DNA from: Labia minor
Taxonomy: Eukaryota > Arthropoda > Insecta > Dermaptera > Spongiphoridae
NCBI GenBank assembly: GCA_963082975.1
Contig: OY720347.1
Coordinates: 49,228,655-49,292,654 of the forward strand
Reading direction: 5' to 3'
Length of the DNA stretch: 64,000 nucleotides
Under the pieces are notes generated by a model that worked only from the letters and a program-made list of their open reading frames with translations, was not told the origin of the DNA and ran no database searches. How positions within the stretch are numbered: the stretch's first letter is position 1; each line of letters begins with the position of its first letter. The translations under genes were made by a program, and so were the position numbers. Shown piece by piece: positions 34,452 to 45,066 of the stretch.

Positions 34452-35929
34452 ATATATATAAATTATTAGTATACATTTGATATCAAAATAAGAAATAATT
34501 TGAAATTTTTTAAAAATTTTGTTGATAACATTTACTTAAAAACTTATAAATGATATATATACATTATATATATATATATTTAACTGAATTATTAAAGAAC
34601 TGTAGACTAAAAATCAAAATTAAACATAATTAATGAATGTACATTTATGGATATTTCATTTATAGAGTGAAAAGTAAAGATTGCCAAGAGACTAAAAATA
34701 AATTTTTAAATTCATTTCAATTTATTTTAGAAAAAATATAAAAATCTAAGTGTCATTTATATTCATATATGTATTGTACCTTGTTTTGCATTTTTTTTAT
34801 TTGCTTTTTAAATGGAAATAAATACTTTTTATTTTGCATAGATATTTATTTGTTTATTAGATTTAATACAATATATATTATTTAATATTTTGTCAGAATA
34901 TATATATATATATATATATATTGTAGTTTTAATTTACAAAATTAAATAATGTTATAATATATATTTACAATTTTTATATTGTACAATTTATTTTCAATGC
35001 AATTATATATACATATATATCCTATATATATTAAATAAATTGAAAAAAGAGATAGATGTGTAAATCAAATTACTGACATTTTTCCTGACAATTATATTAA
35101 ATAGATATTTCCATTTTCTTTGACGTTTGAATTTAATAAGAAAATAAATGATAAGAAGCAAGTTGGCATGGTGTCCTCGCTGGATCGTTCCCCAAATAGA
35201 CTTGTCAAAATGAATGCGAGTGCTGGTGCGGCACAACCCCGGATTCCTTTTTCTATTTATACCTATAATTTCCAGAGGGTCAGGTAATAACCTTACCTGC
35301 TATAGACAAGTATGATTGATAGCCATTGCCCAGAGCAACGTAGCCTTCTCACGACCTCGACAAAAGAAACCTCCCGGGATCACGCGCATCCGATCGCCTA
35401 ATTAAATACGGATTACTATTCAATTCCTGTTTAAAACTACAACATTTTTATTCTCGGACAATTGTTTTAATAATATATGAAAATGAATAAAGTGCTTCAT
35501 TAATTTCACACACACATTATATTTTATTATAATTCTTTTTTATTTTATTTTAATATTCGACATATCATTTCACTTCACAGTTTAATACGAAATTTAATTA
35601 TCCGTCAACATCTGTTCAAACTTGAATTATACTATTGTATAGCTTGAAGTAGGGGGTGTTACAAATTTTCTCCTTCACATTGGATACACAATCCATTACC
35701 AATTTGATTGAAATTATCTTATAAGAACAGATTTTACATTTTTGGATAACGGAGATAAAATAAAAAAAGAAAATAATTTAAATTTTCTCATAATTAATAT
35801 TAATATTAAAAATATAATATTAGGTATAATTTAAATGTACTTGCTAAAATATTTGTGATACAATTGTTCGAGTTAATTAATTATCTAGGTATATTTAATT
35901 TGATTCGGTTTATTCCAGATTGGTTAATG
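34452..35929. other. AT-rich stretch containing one putative exon
   Basis: AT-rich with (TA)n at about 34899-34921. The patch 35150-35420 is strikingly more complex and CG-bearing (see the separate putative exon). Otherwise nothing is recognised. Confidence 0.4.
35169..35282 (+). CDS. Putative short first coding exon (speculative)
   Basis: From ATG at 35169 the frame encodes MVSSLDRSPNRLVKMNASAG followed by AAQPRIPFSIYTYNFQRV. It runs into GGGTCAG followed by GTAATA, a reasonable 5' splice site (CAG/GTAATA); without splicing, the frame stops directly afterwards. The patch is much richer in G+C and CpG than its neighbourhood, and an (A/T)-rich TATA-like zone lies 150 bases upstream. I do not recognise the protein, no matching acceptor or second exon was found, and a conserved noncoding element would look similar. 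It is kept only as a pointer. Confidence 0.15.
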
Positions 35930-36170
35930 AGAATTAAATTTTGACGTTTCGGTGCCCATTTGAGACCATTTTCAAGCATTGATACTTAGACTAGTGTTGG
36001 CGATACTTAGACGCTTCAAAACTCATGAAGACAAACCCTACTCATTCATTCAATCCTAATCAGTCATACAGACCCAGAAAATGGTGAACACATAAAAATG
36101 GTGTTGAAATGAATGGCAAATCGTCGAGAGACAAATCTCAGTAACCAACGTGGAATAAACCACGAATAAA
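35930..36170 (-). repeat. Penelope-like terminal repeat fragment
   Basis: On the minus strand: CTTGAAAATGGTC, then TCAAATGGGCACCGAAACG, then TCAAAATTT. This is the same layout as the Penelope 3' region at 23340-23385 (CTTGAAAACG, stem, loop, stem, GAAACG), with stem GGTC/GTGCC-like pairing around AAAT. The following bases on that strand, to about 36170, show no coding sequence. It is read as an end fragment of a different Penelope family, with no RT nearby. Confidence 0.4.
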
Positions 36171-36495
36171 TACTGAAAAAACATCCAGGGAAATTTATAT
36201 ATTTATTATATGTATTTGATCAAATGAATTAATATAATATCAAAAAATTCTCAATGAATAGAATAAATTAGCTACCAAACGTCTAGGAAGTAATTATAAT
36301 TCAAATATTTATATATAATATTAAGATAACATATACGAATAAGTGATCTTTCGAATTTTAATATTTATTCTTTAAAACCTTTAGACATTGTTAAATGTCC
36401 AATTTATTTGGGTGCTCTAACTACCCTAAGCGCTTTACCAATACTGTAGGTAGCGTATAGCACACACTATAATTATAAATATTAATTAGATAAAA

Positions 36496-36576
36496 GATAG
36501 AAAATAATATAAACTGATTATTTATATCAATAAAATTATTTTTTATCTAAATAATCAGTTTATATTATTTTCTATC
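36496..36576. repeat. Perfect 29-bp stem hairpin
   Basis: The arms 36496-36524 and 36548-36576 are exactly complementary (arm begins GATAGAAAATAATATAAACTG), with a 23-base loop. Transcripts from either strand would fold into an uninterrupted 29-bp hairpin. The size is compatible with a small MITE core or a small-RNA hairpin. A perfect stem suggests a recent origin. Confidence 0.85.
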
Positions 36577-36799
36577 TCGCTTCGTCTATTTGTATTGGGA
36601 CGTCGCTTGTTCCGATCATTTTTTCTCTTCTCGATACTCGGCACATGTTGAACCAATCAACAACCGTGTGCTCTGATTTTTCTGTGAAAGCAGCAGTATT
36701 TGTAACCGTCTGTTCTATAAAAAATATTTGCCGTATTTTCGTTTAAAATAACAAGTCTTTAAAAATCTTTTAGCAACATTGTTGGCTTCTTGACGATTA

Positions 36800-36865
36800 T
36801 GGAATTGGTAGAGTATTTTGTTTTGGTATAGAGCTCACGCTACAGTAGCACCTTTATTTGAATCC
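36800..36865 (+). repeat. tRNA-like SINE head (weak)
   Basis: The patch ATTGGTAGAGTATTTTG resembles a tRNA D-loop/A box (TTGGTAGAGC). About 37 bases on, TTTGAATCC resembles a decayed B box (GTTCGAATCC). The acceptor stem is not formed, so this is not a functional tRNA. Confidence 0.3.
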
Positions 36866-38816
36866 TCAAAACAATTTAATATATGAATGTCTTTAAAAAA
36901 TATATTCATTTCTTAAAAACATCCGTTTGTAAATACATTTTTTATATAAAAAAATTTAAAAATTCTTAATAAGTAAATATATAAAAAACCTATATGTATT
37001 TTTGGAAGTAGTCATAAAACTTGAAACTTTTTTTTTTAAATTCTAAATAATTAAATAAGTTGTGAGTGGCACGAAGACGATACGCCGTATTTGTTTATCG
37101 CGATGTCACGCGCCGCCGCGGCACACGCATTTGAAATCATTAGTCATCCCCCCCTTCCTTTCCCACGTATTAGGGGCGATCACCCCTTCGACTTCTTTAA
37201 CATTTGCAGGTTCTTCACTCGTTTGGCTAAAAAGAAAAATAATATTTTTTACCTCCATTAGCAAATGGAAATTCATTCATCGGTTATTCATTGAAATTTA
37301 ATTGGATTATCTTATTGCATGAGTAAATGTCCAGTTTAGATTTGCTACTAATTTGCTCTTCTATGATTCATTTAAATTAATTTTTTTCTTAAAGTAAAAG
37401 AAAATAATAATAATTAAACAACACCTTTTAAAATAAAAAAATAAATAAATAAATAAATAAAGTAAAAATGTTGTTTGATGCTGTGAAAATTAACTTTAAA
37501 ATTAAGTTGTATCAGATGAAGATTCACGCAACAGTAAATTTCATTCTCCAACATCTGTTTTATTAAAGAAAATATAGAAGATAATAGAAGCATTGTTTTA
37601 TTCCTACTTTAGTTGAATAATAATTTGTTCTTATGATTATTTTTTCTTATATTAACAATAATTCACTATAAATATATCTTAGCTACATAAAATATAAATA
37701 TTTCCTGCTTCTGATTTTAATTAATTAAACATTACGTAATTGCTTAATGAAGAAAACTATTATTTAAGTAAAATATAATCATTGGTAAATTTCTAATTTA
37801 TATTTATTATTTGTCATTACTTTCCACAATAATTTTCCATCTCCTCCATTCCTCTAAATCGAATTTATAATGATAGCCTAACATTTATTAATCTAATATG
37901 TAATTATATGTATTTTTTATATCATTTCATGACTATAAACCCAACACATTCTGGAGAAAGGGAAAATTCAAATCATAATGAAAAGAGAGTCCAATTGGTC
38001 TCTACTAATTTAAAATGTCTCTTTAAGTAGAAAGACCTGCCCTATATTGATATTCTATATTTTAATTTTTACTTAGTAATTTCTACTATTTTTTTTTTAT
38101 TTGCATAATAATTAAAGTACCGGGACCCCGAGCCTCGGCTCGGTACTTAAGTTAAAAAAAATGATTCATTATTATTGGGTTTGGCTGGTAATATTAATAC
38201 CTGGGATACCGAGCTGTCGCTCGAAAAAATGTTTAGACATTATTATAGACATTTTCATTCTGTAAATTAAATAATTTTATTTCATTTAAATAAATATCTA
38301 TTTTTAAATAATTTTTCTCTACATTATTTATCTAATTCTGACAATATATTAAGATCACACCGGGACCCCGAGCCTCGGCTAGGTAATTAAGTTAAAAAAA
38401 AATAATTCATTATTATATTGGGTTTGGCTGGTAATATTAATACTTGGGACACCGAGCTGATATACAATTCTTTAATTATTTATTACAATTATTAAATGTT
38501 GCATCATTGCATGGAACTTGGGGTCCTCAATAATACATAAATATGTATTATTAGATATGTTTCTAAGCAAAATTAAATAATAAAAATTTATAAAAAATAA
38601 AAAAAAAATTTGAATTAATATTAAATTATTAGTTAATGACTAATAAGTAATTAATAAAATAAAAAAAATAAAATTTATTACAATATTACAATTATTAAAT
38701 GTTGCATCATTTTAATTAATAAAATAAAATAAAAGAAATTAAATTTAATCAAAGAACAATGAATAAATAAATATAAAATAATAGATAAAAAAAAAAAAAA
38801 ATTTTTTCCCGCCGGT

Positions 38817-38880
38817 TTCGATCCTGCTAAGTTGACTATTCAAAACAGTCGCTCTACCCATTAGACTAATAATAGTTAGA
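38817..38880 (-). repeat. tRNA-like segment in left arm
   Basis: On the minus strand: TAGTCTAATGGGTAGAGCGA (A-box-like, D-arm AGTC/GACT), then a 5-bp anticodon stem GACTG/TAGTC around TTTTGAA (loop triplet TTG), then GCAGG-ATCGAAA-CCGGC (T-arm with one mismatch; B box GGATCGAAACC). The acceptor stem does not pair. It is best read as the tRNA-derived promoter head of a SINE-like unit rather than a tRNA gene. Confidence 0.45.
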
Positions 38881-38957
38881 TGATGAAAACGACATTTTTT
38901 AATCTCTTAGCAGACGTAGATGTTTTTTTGTTTTTGTTTTTGTTTTTTTTGAGAGTG

Positions 38958-39235
38958 ATTAATAAATATATATATATATTTTATTAAAAATAAATATTTT
39001 TAATTTTATTTTGAAATTAAATAATGAATTTTAAAATATTTTAAATATATAAAAAAATGTTAATACAATTCATTTAAAAAAAAGCGGGAATCAACCAACC
39101 GTATTTTTTTGTTAATAATTAATTAATTAAGATTAATAAATATATATATATATATATATTATTAAAAATAAATATTTTTAATTTTATTTCGAAATTTATT
39201 TTATTTTAAAATATTTTAAATATAAAAAAAATATT
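38958..39235. repeat. Tandem duplication of an AT-rich block
   Basis: The block TAATAAATATATAT...TATTAAAAATAAATATTTTTAAT...TTTTAAAATATTTTAAATAT occurs at about 38958-39060 and again at about 39131-39235, head to tail, separated by about 70 bases. Confidence 0.65.
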
Positions 39236-39480
39236 GAAGTAAAATTGATGACGTCACACCCATATATAATTTTCAATTAAGAAATTAATAATGAAGCTGT
39301 AAGTTTCAAGAGATGTGATCAATAAAACTCAATTTTTCTTTATAAATACTATATCTAGTGTGAATTTGAAAAAAATCGTTAGAGCGGTTTTTGAGAACCA
39401 ATGGTTATATATATATACAATTTTAGCTAGCATAATAAGATTAGATAAATATTTTAGTTACAAATTACAAAACATTGAAG

Positions 39481-42400
39481 TGAAAAAAAATATATTCCTA
39501 AGATTGTGATAAAATGAAGGAAACATTTCTACGAGTGTCAATTAGTAAATTTAATATATGGAAGAGTGAGAAAGAAAATATATTTTTTTCTCTCAATAAA
39601 TAAAAGACAATCTAAAAGCGTTGAATAGAATATAAATTGCAGACTTCTTTGACCTTTTAGCGATTTCCATATTTTTAGTTGAACTCCCAAATAACCTGAA
39701 AATCCTTGTAACAAATATTTTTTCTACAATAACTTATTGAAATGTTGAAATTGTAATTTTAATATTATTTTTTTTTTAAGTTTATGATCCTTAATATCTT
39801 TTGATCAAGATCAAGTGATGAATAGTAATGCTATTTTGTTTCGGTGTTCTGCGTCACTTCCGTCACCCGCAAGGCGGAAGCCGGTGAAGCTGTCTCGAAA
39901 GGTTTAACTGCTGGGGATCGATGTGGGAAGCCAGCTGTCGATGAATCGTATCTAATTAAATTCTTGCACAATCACTATCTTATTCGTTCATGTTTATTAA
40001 TGTCATTTTAGTAAGCTTTTAATCAATCGCGGTGAGAGACCCTCTGGACCTTTCTTCTCAGAGGAGGTATTCTCATATGTCCTTTGAATTGTACAAGCAA
40101 ATAATAAAACGTGTATCATTCAGAGATAAGTAATTTATGATGTTGGTTGTCAATGGAACAGACAAAAACAAAAAATTCGAAGTCACACAAAAAAAAATCA
40201 ACAAAATATTAATCCTATAAACACAATTATCAAATCAATATTATAATATTTCATTTGTATAAATTTGAAGAATAGTATGGAGTAATTTTTAGCCCACACT
40301 TCATATATGACAATTTTAGGAAAATAGCATTTGACTGGCCAAATAACTTCAACTATTATTTCATTTCAATTTGACTAGGATACTAGCTCAGAAAATGTCG
40401 AACATTTATTGGACCGATAACAGATGAACAAGACACACGTCTACCTTCTTTGCATACCGTTCTTAATAAAAGTACCAAACCTTGAAAAAAGAAAGGGAAG
40501 AAATAGAAAAAATACCCAAATATTATTTATTAAATTTCAAAAAATATTTTAATTAATTAAAACAATTTAATAAGAAAAATAATATTTTTGAAAAAAGATA
40601 TCTTAAACAACTGTTCACAACATAACCTTAAAATCTGATATTTAAGCAATATAAAATTATATAATTAAAATACGGAAACATCACTTAAATAATGAAATAT
40701 TTCCTTATAAAATCGCCTTACTGTCTAATATTAAATTTTTAAAATTTATTTATCTTATTTATATCATACGGATTTTTATTTTGACATTTACATTAATTTA
40801 GAACTCAAAACTCCACTGAAGTTAAATAAATATACAATAGAGAATAAAAGAAAATTTTGAATAATTTCGTAATTGGCTACTTAATAATTAAAGCTATTTG
40901 CCCAAAAAAGATTTAGCCAAATGGCTTTTGTCTGGGCAAATGCTATTTTCCTAGTCAAGTTGAAATGAAAAAATAGTTGAAGCTATTTGGCCAGGCAATG
41001 CTAATTTCCTAGAATTGCAATTTACCTACGACATATATATATAGGACGATTGATATTTAATTGATATTTAAATTAATTTATAATTTTTATCAAAATTCAC
41101 TATAAATTTTGACAACATGTCCTATGAAAGTGTAAACTCAAATGAGCAACTTAAATTTTGATATAATTTAATTAAACTTTTAAGTGAATTTGGAATCCAT
41201 TTGAAGATGACCAAGGGAGAAGTCCAAATTTAATATAAACCATGATTTGTTCGGACGTGCGAGGGGTAAAAGATATCCCTTTGTACTCGGTAATGAAAAC
41301 GACATCTGTCAAGTACATTCCTTTTCGGAAGAACTGGAACCAATCGACCTCCGATATTAGATAGCTTGTCTCACACCGACTAGTTGACAGCAAGTTCGAA
41401 TTACCCGAAAATGTCACTATGTAAATATGCTAAATAATATCAAATCTATCATTGTTTTGATGAAAATATTCATCCAAATGACGAGGGTCTGACTAATATT
41501 GTTCTATTCACAAAGTTTTATTCAATTTCAAAATTTATCTTAAATAAAATAAAATAAATTCTAAGTTTAACTTAATTTATAAACTTTTAAGTCAATTTTG
41601 AATTCATCTACTCTAATATACCTACATACGCTTTATCCTGAATGTTGTTATAGTCAGCTTTCATTACATGAGTGTAATTTGAGGTTTTATGAATTGTTAA
41701 TTTTATTAGAGATTAATTCATAAACTCTCTATCTCTCCTCTTTACTATTTGTCCTAAAGTAGGTTGCAAATACATATTCTTGAAATTTGTTTTTAATTTT
41801 TTCTTTTAGATTCTGGAACACAAGAATGGTTTATTCAATTTTTCTATCAGTAAGAATAAAAAAAAAAATTAAAATATAATATAAAAAATTATAATATATA
41901 TTGCAAATTGTATGTGTTTATTTACAAAATGTGTTAGTTATCTCTTTTAAGGCGGTAAGTCCTCTGAATAGTAAACAACTTTTTAAATAACATTTATTTG
42001 ACAGAATCTTCTTTCTGTAGCGATATAAGAATATATAAAATATTTGAATGTTGTTGAGAATATAATATTTTTGAAAGAAAATGCTTAATAAAACTGGATA
42101 AAAGTTGAAAACAGTTTCTTTAGCACCACAATATATATGTAGTATATTTAGTAGAAAAAATAATATATATATATACCTTTCATAATTATAAATTCATTTT
42201 TTAAAAATTTTTTTGTGATATAGAAATGTGTATTCCACCCATAAATAATCATTGAATCATTTGATAAGTTATTATTAAGATATAGAAATAAATTCCCCTT
42301 TCGAATTTGATTTCGAGAAATTACAAATTGTTTTTAACAATTCTTTAATTGAACTTTCTAAAGATATAGGTCAATAATAAAGTATTTAAAAGTTAATTAA

Positions 42401-43459
42401 ATGAAAAGAAAAAGAAAATACAAATTTTTATTGAGTTATTATATAGTATATGCTCTTAAATTAATACTTTTAAGTTTATAAATTTAAAATTATTATACGA
42501 GTGTGTGTGTGTATGCTACTATTTTATATAAAATTTAATTCTTTTGGGTCATGATAAATCATACAATAATACTTTTTAATCAATGATAATTTTTTTTTTA
42601 CTTTAATTTTTATTTGAATATTTTAAATATATTTTATAATTTTATATTTGGATAAAATATTTTATATAAGATGTATATATAATTTATTTCGTATAGGTTA
42701 TATGATTCGTATTATATTAGTATAACAATTATATATTCATATAAGTATTCTCATAGTAAATTTTCTTAAATACAAGCTCTCTAAATTTATTCCATAATTA
42801 AAAAATATAATATAAATTTATTGATTGATATTTTATTCACATATTTTTCAACCACTAATTTATATTTTTAAAATATTTTTTTCATCCTCTCATCTTTTTC
42901 TGATTAAATAATAAAATTGTATTCAATTTAAAGTAAAAATAAATGAGATACTTAATTTAATTTCCAATATTGGGGGACCAATTTTAATAGCATTTATAAC
43001 ATCATATCAGCTCATAGCAACACATAGATATCAAAATATTATCGAATCTTAATTCTAAACCGCTGCAAACTTTATCATAAAGTCAACCGCATTATGAATA
43101 TATAATAATATCCATTAAATTCTCTGTGCATTTGGATCTATAGATAAATTCGGTTCCATTTTAAATAAATTGAAATTTTTTTTTTTAATATCACTATAAA
43201 ATTTATTCAATAAATAATATAAGATATCATCAGTTTTAAAAATAGGGATTTAATGAGTCTCTAAAGTGAAGAGATGATTGATTATATTCTTAAAGTTATC
43301 GTATCAATATCAACTAGTTTTGTTTTTTCTCTTTTTATAATTAAATTATGTATATCACATTATTGATATTAGATTGTTTTCATTTTATAGAAGAAAAGTA
43401 ATTCAAACTTTAATATATTGAATTTTTATTCAACTTAGACTATAATCAAATTCTATTAT
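39481..43459. other. Central segment between the inverted-repeat arms
   Basis: About 4 kb with no transposase or other recognised ORF. A complex patch at 39830-40080 (GTCACTTCCGTCACCCGCAA and GGCGGAAGCCGGTGAAGC) and another at 41170-41420 are GC-richer but not convincingly coding. A small inverted-repeat element lies at 40318-41011. The rest is AT-rich. Confidence 0.4.
40318..41011. mobile_element. Inverted-repeat MITE, about 0.7 kb
   Basis: The left end (40318-40380: AGGAAAATAGCATTTGACTG then GCCAAATAACTTCAACTATT) and the right end (40949-41011) are inverted copies over about 63 bases with few changes. Next to the right end, the module GGGCAAATGCTATTTTCCTA is repeated once more inward, so that end is a short tandem. 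The core is AT-rich and noncoding. Flanks are AATT-like, but a clear duplication was not established. Confidence 0.65.
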
Positions 43460-43737
43460 CTTTTATATCTTATCTTATTATGCTAGCTAAAATTGTATAT
43501 ATGTATTTATCTATATATCATGGTTCTCAAAAACCGCTCTAACGATTTTTTTCAAATTCACACTAGATATAGTATTTATAAAGAAAAATTAAGTTTTATT
43601 GATGATATCTCTTGAAACATACAGCTTCATTATTAATTTCTTAATTGAAAATTATATATTATATGGAAAACGTCAAAATTTTTAATACTGCCTGCTAAGA
43701 CAGTAAAAAAATGACAATTTTTTATCTAAATACATAT

Positions 43738-43800
43738 AGTCCAGCGGTTGGACTGATGTTTTAACGAGTGGATTTCGTCGGTTCGAAACTCGCCGGGTGA
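43738..43800 (+). repeat. tRNA-like segment in right arm
   Basis: TAGTCCAGCGGTTGGACTG forms an exact GTCC/GGAC D-arm-like stem and fits an A box. CGGTTCGAAACTCGCCGGG contains a good B box (GGTTCGAAACTC). The anticodon region is irregular and the acceptor stem is not formed. It is homologous in position and tail (CGCCGGG) to the left-arm segment, which supports a shared SINE-like promoter head. Confidence 0.45.
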
Positions 43801-44198
43801 ATCGTTATTTAAAAATGAAAATAATGATTTTGTTATTTTTTTTTCTTTTTATCTATTGTTTACTTTTTAATAAATTACTATTCTATATTTATTTATTCAT
43901 TGTTCTTTTATTAATAAAGTTTTAGATAGTTTTATAAGTTTTAATATTTTTTCAATAAAATATTATTCAATATATTTATTAATATTATTTTATTTATTAT
44001 TATTGAGTACCCGAAGTTCCATTCATTTTAATCAGATTGATGCAATGATGCAACAGTTAATAATTGTAATATTGTAATAAATTTCTATCTTGAAAATTGT
44101 TACATATTATTCAGGATATTTTAAAAACTATTTCTTTCTTTAATTAATATTCATTTTTTCTATAAGTCAGATATATTTCCAAATATTAAATAATTTTT

Positions 44199-44680
44199 GA
44201 AGTGAAAACTTCTTTAGCGGCGTTGAGCACTTTTGCGGGATGGGGAAAAAGTATAGAACTCGCGTGATCGTGACCAACACCATGAAACCATCTGCTTTCA
44301 AATTTCTTATAACAGAGCGCGAAATTTGAATTGTCATTAGAACTGTTTTATAAATTATCTCTAACATATAAATATATATTTATTATGTAAAGTTCATTTC
44401 ATATATACATATATAATCAAAATTATACGAAATGAACTTCACATAATAAATATATATTTTATGTTAGAGATAAGAATTATAAAACAGTTCGTATTGCAAT
44501 ATTTTAAACAAAGTTGTGTATTTATATATATATAAATATAAGTTACAAATTTGTTTAAAATATATGTTTAAAATAATATATAAGTTATATATATATACAT
44601 GCATATGAAATTCATCTTTCTCGTGAAATAGCGCGAATTTCGTCTGTTTTAAAATTTCTTACGCAGAAGTTTTCACTTCT
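44199..44680. mobile_element. Small palindromic element inside the right arm
   Basis: Bounded by GAAGTGAAAACTTCT at 44199-44213 and its exact inverse AGAAGTTTTCACTTC at 44665-44679. Inside is a large hairpin: 44340-44400 and about 44430-44490 are near-perfect inverse copies (GAACTGTTTTATAAATTATC and so on) around a 29-base loop. The left arm of the 7-kb repeat lacks the segment, so it inserted afterwards or was lost there. No protein. Terminal inverted repeats suggest a cut-and-paste MITE of unknown family. Confidence 0.6.
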
Positions 44681-45066
44681 GTCGGCCAGTCCCACGACTG
44701 CCAATTTTGCTTTTTTAATTCCGAAAAGCTGCAAAGCACGTTTTTTTGTCTTTAGTTTGTTTTATAACCACTTGGGGCGCTAAACAGTTTTTCAAAAAAA
44801 CACTATAGAAAAAAAATATATGTACCTATATATTATATATTTATGTATTATTGAGGAGCACAAGTTCATTAATTTTAATCAGATTGATGCAAATGTGTAA
44901 CATTTAATAATTGTAATAAATAATTAAAGAATTGTGTATCAATATTTTTTAAAGGGTAGAGCGAGAGCTCGGTGTCCCAGGTATTAATATTACCAGCCAA
45001 ATCCAATAATAATGAATCATTTTTTTTAACTTAAGTACCGAGCCGAGGCTCGGGGTCCCGGTACTT

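Larger units (their letters stand above)
36171..38112. other. Noncoding stretch with hairpin and CG-rich patches
   Basis: Contains the 29-bp hairpin below, a complex patch at 36580-36720, a tRNA-like patch near 36800-36865 and a CpG-rich patch at 37060-37230 (GTCACGCGCCGCCGCGG). A short frame from 37103 over that patch (MSRAAAAHAFEIISHPPLPF onward) has no recognisable motif. The rest is AT-rich. Confidence 0.4.
38113..39480 (-). repeat. Left arm of a 7-kb inverted repeat
   Basis: Inverse of 43460-45066. The outer end is AAAGTACCGGGACCCCGAGC followed by CTCGGCTCGGTACTT, a GC-rich hairpin ending (CCGAGCC-TC-GGCTCGG) in AT-rich DNA. The arm holds, on the minus strand, a tRNA-like segment (38817-38880), a GAGGACCCCAAGTTCCATGC block and, at the inner end, GGTTCTCAAAAACCGCTCTA and GCTAGCTAAAATTGTATA. 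The outer 110-base module (hairpin plus TTGGGTTTGGCTGGTAATAT) is present twice in this arm, at 38113-38225 and 38345-38460. The arms look like two opposed copies of one mobile repeat; the class is undecided. Confidence 0.75.
43460..45066 (+). repeat. Right arm of the 7-kb inverted repeat
   Basis: Inverse partner of 38113-39480. Inner end: TTATTATGCTAGCTAAAATT and GGTTCTCAAAAACCGCTCTA. Then a tRNA-like head at 43738-43800, a GATGCAATGATGCAACAG block, a separate palindromic insertion at about 44199-44680 absent from the left arm, a second TTGAGGAGCACAAGTTC block, and the outer end AGCTCGGTGTCCCAGGTATT...CCGAGGCTCGGGGTCCCGGT at 45066. The outer flanks of the two arms do not show a clear target duplication, so two separate insertions in opposite orientation are as likely as one large element. 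Confidence 0.75.

Noticed and set aside
37062-37301. CpG-rich ORF starting near MSRAAAAHAF
   Set aside because: Short low-complexity Ala/His/Pro start, no known motif and no convincing exon borders.
41172-41417. 81-codon minus-strand ORF in a GC-richer patch
   Set aside because: No motif, no splice or promoter context, and other frames are similarly open; not enough to call a gene.
43738-43800. Functional tRNA gene
   Set aside because: A and B boxes are present but the acceptor stem is unpaired and the anticodon arm is irregular.
38113-45066. Single DNA transposon with 1.5-kb terminal inverted repeats
   Set aside because: No transposase in the centre and no matching target duplication at the outer ends; two opposed insertions explain it equally well, so it is only called an inverted repeat.
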